Shown piece after piece: positions 58,397-64,000 of a stretch of 64,000 nucleotides of DNA. The position numbers and the translations under genes were made by a program. Origin of the DNA: an uncultured Lachnospiraceae bacterium (GTDB lineage: Bacteria > Bacillota > Clostridia > Lachnospirales > Lachnospiraceae); assembly GCA_947588995.1 (NCBI GenBank), contig CANPZI010000002.1, forward strand, positions 172,696 to 236,695, written 5' to 3'. How positions within the stretch are numbered: position 1 is the first letter of the stretch; each line of letters begins with the position of its first letter. The notes under the pieces were generated by a model. The model made no database searches. It was given only the letters and a program-made list of their open reading frames with translations, and had not been told where the DNA came from.

Positions 58397-58891
58397 ATGA
58401 AAAAGAAATATCTGGCTATTCTCACCACTGCACTGATACTTGCCTGCGGACTGCTCGCCGGCTGCGGGGCCGGTGAGCCCCCGCTTACCGCGGACGATTA
58501 TCTGCTGGATGCAGAAACCTGCGAGACGAGCCGCGGCATTGCCCTCGGCGCAACGCCGGACGCTTTTCTCGGCGCATACGAAGACTGCACCTGCTTTACC
58601 TCCGTGGACGGCGGAGACTATCAGCCGTTACCCGAAGACGAGATTCCTTTCGACCAAAACATCCGGACGCTCATCCCCACCTTTTTCGTGGACGGCGAGC
58701 CGATTGACCCCGCCTCTTTCTGTCGGGAAAACGACATCGAAGAGGCCGCGCTGATCGACTATCTCACCTCCGCAGACTACCTGAATACCCACACGGCAGA
58801 GTACCGCTATCTGACTTTTACCTGGGAAGGCGGCGTCGTCACCGACATCCAGTCAGCATATATGAACTATAATGAGGATGGCGCGAACTGA
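58397..58891 (+). CDS. Small lipoprotein of unknown function
   Basis: 164 residues; signal MKKKYLAILTTALILACGLLAGC with lipobox LLAGC (Cys23). The mature acidic part (TADDYLLDAETCETSRGIALGATPDAFLGAYEDC) is not recognised. AAAGGAAACGGAAC precedes the ATG. Its 3' end overlaps the ABC transporter gene on the other strand by 25 nt. Confidence 0.75.
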   Translation: MKKKYLAILTTALILACGLLAGCGAGEPPLTADDYLLDAETCETSRGIALGATPDAFLGAYEDCTCFTSVDGGDYQPLPEDEIPFDQNIRTLIPTFFVDGEPIDPASFCRENDIEEAALIDYLTSADYLNTHTAEYRYLTFTWEGGVVTDIQSAYMNYNEDGAN

Positions 58892-60630
58892 CTGTTATAC
58901 AGGTTCGCGTAGAATCCTCCTTTCTGAAGCAGCGTCTCGTGATCTCCCTGCTCTATTACATTTCCGTCTTTCATCACCAGAATCACATCGGCCTCCCGGA
59001 TCGTGGAGAGCCTGTGCGCTACGATAAAGCTGGTTCTGCCCTGCATCATCGTGGCGAAAGCTTTCTGTATCCTGCTCTCCGTCCGCGTATCGATGGATGA
59101 GGTCGCCTCGTCCAGAATCAGCATGGGCGGCAGACACAGCATCACCCTCGCGATGCAAAGAAGCTGTTTTTGTCCCTGAGAGAGGCTTCCGCCATCCTCC
59201 CCGATCACGGTATCATACCCTTTCGGCATTCTCTTGATAAAACTGTGGGCATGAGCGAGCTTCGCCGCCTCAATGATTTCCTCCTCGGAGGCCTCCGGCT
59301 TCCCCATCGCGATATTCTCCCGAATCGTTCCCGCTTTCAGCCACGTCTCCTGCAGCACCATGCCGTAGTTTGCGCGCAGGCTGCCTCTCGTCACCTCCCG
59401 GATATCCGCCCCATCCACGCATATCCGTCCGGACTGCACGTCATAGAAGCGCATCAGCAGATTGATCACCGTCGTCTTGCCGCAGCCTGTGGGGCCGACA
59501 ATGGCGACGCGCTGGCCGGCCAGCACCGACAGATTGAAATCCGTGATCAGCTTTCTGTCCGGCACATAAGAGAAAGACACATGCTCCAGCGCTACCCTGC
59601 CATCCGCCTCTCCCAGCGACAGCGCATTCTCCCTGTCCGGTACCTGCGGTTCCTCCTCGATCAGCGCGAAAATCCTCGCCGCGCAGGCAATAGCGTTCTG
59701 CAGTTCCGTCACCACGCCGGAGATCTCATTGAAAGGCTTCGTATACTGATTCGCGTAGGTGAGGAAACAGGACAGCTGCCCCACGCTGATGCCGCCGCGG
59801 ATCGCATAGACCGCGCCCGTGACCGCCACGCCGGCATAGACCAGATTGTTGACAAAGCGGGTCGCCGGATTGGTGATCGAAGAGTAAAAGATCGCTTTCA
59901 GCGAACATTCCGCCAGCCTGCCGTTGATCCCGTCGAACCGCTCCAGCGCCTCGTCCTCATGTGAAAAAGCCTGCACCACTTTCTGGCTGCCGATCATCTC
60001 CTCGATCAGCGCCGTCTGCTCGCCTCTGGTCTGCGACTGCTCCCGAAACATCAGATACGTCTTTTTCGCGATAAAGGAAGCCACCAGAAAAGACAGCGGC
60101 GTGATGAGCACTACCACGCAGGTAATCCAGACATTCACGCTGAGCATGAATCCCAGCGTCCCGAGGATCGTGATGACACCCGTAAAAAACTGGGTAAAGC
60201 CCATCAGCAAGCCGTCAGAAAACTGGTCCGCATCGGCGATCACACGGCTCACCACCTCGCCGTAAGAATGTTCATCAATATACTTAAGCGGCAGAATTTC
60301 AATTTTTCTGAACGCCTCGTTCCTGACGTCCTGCACGATGCGGTATGCCAGCTTATTGTTGCACACATTCATGATCCACTGCGCCGCCGCCGTCACCGCT
60401 ATGACGACACCCATCACCCGCAGGATGCGAAACACTCCGTCAAAATCCACTCTGCCCCGGTCAAGAATCAGGTCGATGACCCGACCGGTCAAAATTGGCA
60501 GGTACAGCGTCAGCGTCACTGTCAGCGCCGCCATCAGTATCGACATCGCCAGATAAACCCAATATTTCCGAATATAGCGCAAAACTTTCCCTACCGTCTC
60601 TCTTTGGCCGCCCCGCATCTCCTCTCTCAT
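58867..60630 (-). CDS. ABC exporter half-transporter A
   Basis: 587 residues; six-helix membrane domain then nucleotide-binding domain: Walker A GPTGCGKTT, ABC signature LSQGQKQ, Walker B LILDEATSSID with catalytic Glu, H-loop VAHRLSTI. Starts inside the stop of the partner gene (ATGA overlap), so the two form a heterodimeric exporter. Cargo unknown (multidrug or peptide/lipid). Confidence 0.95.
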   Translation of the reverse strand: MREEMRGGQRETVGKVLRYIRKYWVYLAMSILMAALTVTLTLYLPILTGRVIDLILDRGRVDFDGVFRILRVMGVVIAVTAAAQWIMNVCNNKLAYRIVQDVRNEAFRKIEILPLKYIDEHSYGEVVSRVIADADQFSDGLLMGFTQFFTGVITILGTLGFMLSVNVWITCVVVLITPLSFLVASFIAKKTYLMFREQSQTRGEQTALIEEMIGSQKVVQAFSHEDEALERFDGINGRLAECSLKAIFYSSITNPATRFVNNLVYAGVAVTGAVYAIRGGISVGQLSCFLTYANQYTKPFNEISGVVTELQNAIACAARIFALIEEEPQVPDRENALSLGEADGRVALEHVSFSYVPDRKLITDFNLSVLAGQRVAIVGPTGCGKTTVINLLMRFYDVQSGRICVDGADIREVTRGSLRANYGMVLQETWLKAGTIRENIAMGKPEASEEEIIEAAKLAHAHSFIKRMPKGYDTVIGEDGGSLSQGQKQLLCIARVMLCLPPMLILDEATSSIDTRTESRIQKAFATMMQGRTSFIVAHRLSTIREADVILVMKDGNVIEQGDHETLLQKGGFYANLYNSQFAPSSL

Positions 60631-62465
60631 CCTGCGCCTCCTCCTTCCGTCCTCGGGTACTGCGAGTAGTATATCTCCTGATAGATGCCGCAGCGTGCCA
60701 GCAGTTCCTCATGCGTGCCGATATCCGCCGCCTCACCGTCATCCAGCACCACGATCCTGTCCGCATAGCGGATGGAGGCGGCGCGCTGGGAAACGATAAA
60801 CACAGTCATATCCCCGGACATGGCGTGAATCGCCTGCCTGAGCGCCGCGTCCGTGGCATAGTCCAGCGCCGACGCACTGTCGTCCAGAATCAATATCTCA
60901 GGTTCGCCTACCAGCGCCCGGGCAATTGTCAGCCGCTGTCTCTGCCCGCCGGACAGATTCTGGCCCGCCTGGGTGACAGCAAAATCCAGCTTTCCCGGCT
61001 TCTGCTCCACAAAATCTTTCGCCTGCGCCGCAGTCAGCGCCCGCCACATCTCCGCATCCGTCGCATCGCCTTTGCCCCAGAGCAGGTTTTCCCGGATCGT
61101 GCCCTGGAACAGAACGGCTTTTTGCGGGACGACGCGCACTTTCTCCCGCAGTTCTGCTTTCGCATACTCCCGCACATCCCTGCCGTCGATCCTGACGCAG
61201 CCGGATGTGGCGTCATAGAAGCGCGGAATCAAATTGACCAGAGAAGTCTTTCCTGATCCCGTACCGCCGATGATTCCCACCGTCTCGCCTCTCCTGATCC
61301 GAAAATCAATATCGGTAAGCGCCTCCGCGCCCGCGCCCGCATAGGTCAGACACACGTGCTCGAAAGCCACGGCATAGGGCTGCGGCTCCTCATCCCCGGC
61401 CTGTACGGCGCGCTGCTCACTCCGTTCCATTCCGTCCCCGACACCCGCACACTGCGCCGCACTCTCTTCTTTCCTCCCGGTCGTCTGTGCGCGCTGTGCT
61501 GTCTCTTCCGCCCATGTCATGCTTGAGGAGATGTCGAACACGCCCTGAATCCGTTTTGCACAGGCCAGTGCCTTGGTGATCGTGATAATGAGATTCGCCA
61601 GTTTTACCAGCTCTATGAGAATCTGCGACATATAGTTGACCAAGGCCACCACCTGCCCCTGCGTGATGCTTCCCTCGTCTACGCGCACAGCGCCCGTATA
61701 GAGCAGCGCCATCGTGGCCACATTGACGATAATATAAGTGACCGGATTAGTCAACGCAGATAGTTTGCCCACGAAGAGCTGCATATGCGCAAGTGCCGCG
61801 TTCTTTTCCTCAAAATCCGCGATCTCTTCCTGCTCCTTATTGAAAGCGCGTATCACACGCGCGCCCGTCAGGTTCTCGCGGGTGGACTGCAGCACACTGT
61901 CCAGCCCGTTCTGCACTTTTCGATACAGCGGCATCGTGAGCATCATAATGCCAAAAACCACAACAGACAGAAGCGGAATGGCCACCACAAAGATCATCGC
62001 CGCTTTCACGTCGATCGTAAATGCCATGACCATCGCGCCAAAGACGATAAAGGGCGAGCGCAGAAAAAGCCGCAGCACCATGTTGACGCCGTTCTGCACC
62101 TGATTGGCGTCAGATGTCATGCGGGTGATCATGGTGGAAGTTCCCAGCGTATCGATCTCTGTGTAAGAAAGGCTCTGCAGATGATCAAAAAGCGCGTGCT
62201 TCATCTCCGTGGAAAAGCCCACCGCCGCTTTGGCCGCAAAATATTGAGCCGTAATGGAGCAGACGAGTCCGATCACCCCCAGCGCGACCAGCAATCCGCC
62301 CATGCCAAGCGAGAATCCAATGTCCTTTCCGCCGATCCCCCTGTCGATAATCTCCGCCATAACTAACGGCACGAACAGTTCAAAACACGCCTCCAGCATT
62401 TTAAAGAGCGGCGCGAGAACCGTCTCTTTCTTATAATGCCTCAAATAAATCAGCAATTTCCCCAT
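60627..62465 (-). CDS. ABC exporter half-transporter B (degenerate ATPase site)
   Basis: 612 residues from the ATG at 62465 (AGAGGT upstream). Membrane domain LLIYLRHYKKETVLAPLFKMLEACFELFVPLVMAEIIDRG, then Walker A GGTGSGKTS, signature LSGGQRQ and Walker B LILDDSASALD, where the catalytic Glu is Asp: the usual asymmetric pattern of heterodimeric exporters such as TM287/288 or LmrCD. A poorly conserved linker (AQRAQTTGRKEESAAQCAGVG) separates the two domains. Confidence 0.95.
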   Translation of the reverse strand: MGKLLIYLRHYKKETVLAPLFKMLEACFELFVPLVMAEIIDRGIGGKDIGFSLGMGGLLVALGVIGLVCSITAQYFAAKAAVGFSTEMKHALFDHLQSLSYTEIDTLGTSTMITRMTSDANQVQNGVNMVLRLFLRSPFIVFGAMVMAFTIDVKAAMIFVVAIPLLSVVVFGIMMLTMPLYRKVQNGLDSVLQSTRENLTGARVIRAFNKEQEEIADFEEKNAALAHMQLFVGKLSALTNPVTYIIVNVATMALLYTGAVRVDEGSITQGQVVALVNYMSQILIELVKLANLIITITKALACAKRIQGVFDISSSMTWAEETAQRAQTTGRKEESAAQCAGVGDGMERSEQRAVQAGDEEPQPYAVAFEHVCLTYAGAGAEALTDIDFRIRRGETVGIIGGTGSGKTSLVNLIPRFYDATSGCVRIDGRDVREYAKAELREKVRVVPQKAVLFQGTIRENLLWGKGDATDAEMWRALTAAQAKDFVEQKPGKLDFAVTQAGQNLSGGQRQRLTIARALVGEPEILILDDSASALDYATDAALRQAIHAMSGDMTVFIVSQRAASIRYADRIVVLDDGEAADIGTHEELLARCGIYQEIYYSQYPRTEGGGAG

Positions 62466-62538
62466 TTCCGCACTACCTCTTTTAGCCTGCCATGCTCTCC
62501 GGCGCAGTCTGCCGCCCAAAATCACGGCCATATCGAAA

Positions 62539-62568
62539 CAGCAGTCGGGGTTATCACTCCAACTGCTG
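62539..62568 (-). terminator. Probable terminator after LCP gene
   Basis: CAGCAGT / ACTGCTG 7-bp stem with partly paired loop, in the minus-strand gap behind the LCP stop; only a weak T-run (TGTTTCG). Confidence 0.4.
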
Positions 62569-62598
62569 TCTTCAGTCTCTCTCGATCATATCCTGATT

Positions 62599-63768
62599 TT
62601 ATCTGTACTCATCCGTGAGCGAAGCGATTTCGACGCTGATATTCTGCACCTGCTTCGACGGCTGATAGGCTGTCTCCGGATACAGCAGCCTGTGCAGTTC
62701 GGTAACATTAGCCTGCAGATCATCCGGCACCACACAGCTTCCCTTGCTGCCCACAGTCACGCCGATCCTGCCGTCCTCAAAAGGAAAGCCGTCGCTTGCC
62801 ACCACATCATAACCCGCTACACTTCCCAAAACACTTAAGATTTCATTGACTCCCAGAGAAGTCTGTACCTCCGGCAAAATGGCATTGACCATTTCGGTCA
62901 GTTCGCTCACCGTAGCCGTCTTGGCCTTATCCATCATGGCCGTCAGTACGTCCCGCTGCCTCTCAGCCCGCCGGAAATCGTCACCCTTAGTATAGCGGAT
63001 CCGGCAGTACGCCGTGGCCTGCATCCCGTTTAAGAGCTGTTTCCCGCTGTGCTCCACCGGGATATAATCCACACCCATCTCTTCCGCCATCGTCATCTGA
63101 TAATTGTTCAGATGATTGATCTCCGTCTCCGTGATATCCATCTCGATCCCGCCGAGCGCATCCACCGAATCGATCAGTCCGCCAAAGCCGACCGTCACAT
63201 AATCCGTGATATCCAGATCCAGATTCGTATTCAGCATATTGATCGCCTGCTCCGGACCGCCCTGCGCGTAAGCCGCATTACACTTGTTGTAGGAATCGTT
63301 CCCCAGATTCAGGAACGTATCGCGGAACACGGAAACCAGCTTAATCTCCTGCGTGTCCATATTGATGCTGGCGATAATAATCGAATCGCTCCTCGTCCCT
63401 CTGCCGAGTTCCCCGTCTCTGGCGTCCACGCCAAAAAGAGCGATATTGCGATATCCTTTCGCCTCCTCGCCCTCTTCCGTCTGCATGCTCTGCGCAATCT
63501 CCTCGTTGATCGTGATCTTCTCCTCGTCGATCGCCTTGCGCTCCACCTCGCGGGTCGCCGTAAGCACCACATACAAGATACCAAGCGCCAGAATCAGAAT
63601 CCCGACCTCCGCGATCAAAAGCGGAATGTTTTTAATCTTACGCCCCTTTTTGGCGTCTCCTGCAACTGCGTGAACTTCATTGACAGCTTCTGTATTCTCC
63701 GACGAAACGCTCCCGTCCGATATCTGTGCTTCAGATATCTCCTGTGTTTCTTCCGTCTGCTTATCCAT
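62599..63768 (-). CDS. LytR-CpsA-Psr family cell-wall glycopolymer ligase
   Basis: 389 residues from the ATG at 63768 (GGGAG 8 nt upstream). Acidic cytoplasmic tail, membrane helix ~47-70 (IPLLIAEVGILILALGILYVVLT), then the LCP domain: RNIALFGVDARDGELGRGTRSDSIIIASIN; KLVSVFRDTFLNLG; YVTVGFGGLIDSVDALGGIEMDI; YCRIRYTKGDDFRRAERQR. LCP enzymes attach teichoic acids or other polymers to peptidoglycan. Confidence 0.95.
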   Translation of the reverse strand: MDKQTEETQEISEAQISDGSVSSENTEAVNEVHAVAGDAKKGRKIKNIPLLIAEVGILILALGILYVVLTATREVERKAIDEEKITINEEIAQSMQTEEGEEAKGYRNIALFGVDARDGELGRGTRSDSIIIASINMDTQEIKLVSVFRDTFLNLGNDSYNKCNAAYAQGGPEQAINMLNTNLDLDITDYVTVGFGGLIDSVDALGGIEMDITETEINHLNNYQMTMAEEMGVDYIPVEHSGKQLLNGMQATAYCRIRYTKGDDFRRAERQRDVLTAMMDKAKTATVSELTEMVNAILPEVQTSLGVNEILSVLGSVAGYDVVASDGFPFEDGRIGVTVGSKGSCVVPDDLQANVTELHRLLYPETAYQPSKQVQNISVEIASLTDEYR

Positions 63769-63827
63769 AAAGTAGCTCCCTTTTTGCATCATAAAGACTG
63801 CATTTGCCGCTTTGCAAATATAGATTG

Positions 63828-63856
63828 ATTGTACCACACGGAGTCATTTTTGAACA
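63828..63856 (-). promoter_or_regulatory. LCP gene promoter
   Basis: TGTTCA (63851-63856), 17-nt spacer, TACAAT (63828-63833), about 60 nt before the LCP start. The -35 is poor. Confidence 0.45.
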
Positions 63857-63927
63857 TACGACGGGCTTATCTTTTAACACTTTGTTAAAAATTGTCATAT
63901 TTTCTTTACAAATTATCCCACCTCGGC

Positions 63928-64000
63928 TCACTGCCTGTCCACGGCAGCCATGACCTTTATGTACTCCTCTCTCTTGTCCCGCATCAGCTCAAATCCCGCC
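63928..64000 (-). CDS. 3' end of an unidentified gene
   Basis: Open frame reading AGFELMRDKREEYIKVMAAVDRQ then TGA; the start lies beyond the right edge. Length too small to identify. It ends about 95 nt before the LCP promoter region and is on the same strand. Confidence 0.5.
   Translation of the reverse strand, partial: AGFELMRDKREEYIKVMAAVDRQ

Overview
The window looks like a chromosomal segment of a GC-rich, gut-type Lachnospiraceae or related Clostridia. Evidence for this: a codY gene with a CodY-like box, strong AGGAGG ribosome binding sites, sigma-A promoters, LacI-controlled glycan loci, lipoprotein solute-binding proteins, an ECF S component, and a type IV pilus locus with no outer-membrane genes. 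All gene calls come from reading translations and sites by eye; no database search was possible.

Layout: 1-3000 holds codY (cut by the left edge) and topA. 3000-3850 is a small AT-rich insert with a JAB/JAMM-domain protein and a 57-residue ORF. 4000-23700 (minus strand) is one long type IV pilus-type operon: pilC, pilD, a pilM-pilN fusion, pilO, three prepilins, a PilX-like protein, an AlbA_2/Schlafen-type ATPase-like regulator inside the operon, and at the end a 1,862-residue membrane-anchored surface protein. No PilB/PilT motor is present here. 23980-24190 has tRNA-Met and tRNA-Val. 24400-31700 is carA-carB-queH-argS (pyrimidine/arginine precursor, queuosine, tRNA charging). 31700-36750 holds purL behind a TetR regulator and an uncharacterised protein. 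37041-39302 is a cyclic-nucleotide-binding-domain protein.

39600-58000 is a carbohydrate region with two LacI regulators. One half is a malto-oligosaccharide-type set (GH13 lipoprotein, two permeases, a binding protein, a LacI regulator with a perfect 18-bp palindromic operator). The other is a galactan set: a surface GH53 galactanase lipoprotein, a cytoplasmic GH53, a GH42 beta-galactosidase, a LacI regulator, and an uncharacterised 612-residue protein with a small zinc-ribbon partner. Three copies of the motif GCAAYCGRTTGC lie in front of the galactan genes, suggesting one regulon. Between these sets lie a DUF3842 gene with a highly structured leader, a uridine-kinase-like gene and an ECF S component.

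58100-64000 has tRNA-Trp with a 23-bp perfect inverted repeat behind it, a small lipoprotein, a heterodimeric ABC exporter pair and an LCP-family cell-wall ligase, then the 3' end of a further gene. Several intergenic spaces (17163-17254, 24289-24404, 30301-30424, 45251-45397, 50111-50331) contain nested inverted repeats that look like structured RNA or an extragenic repeat family; these and the galactan regulon with its unknown 612-residue protein are the most promising novelties.
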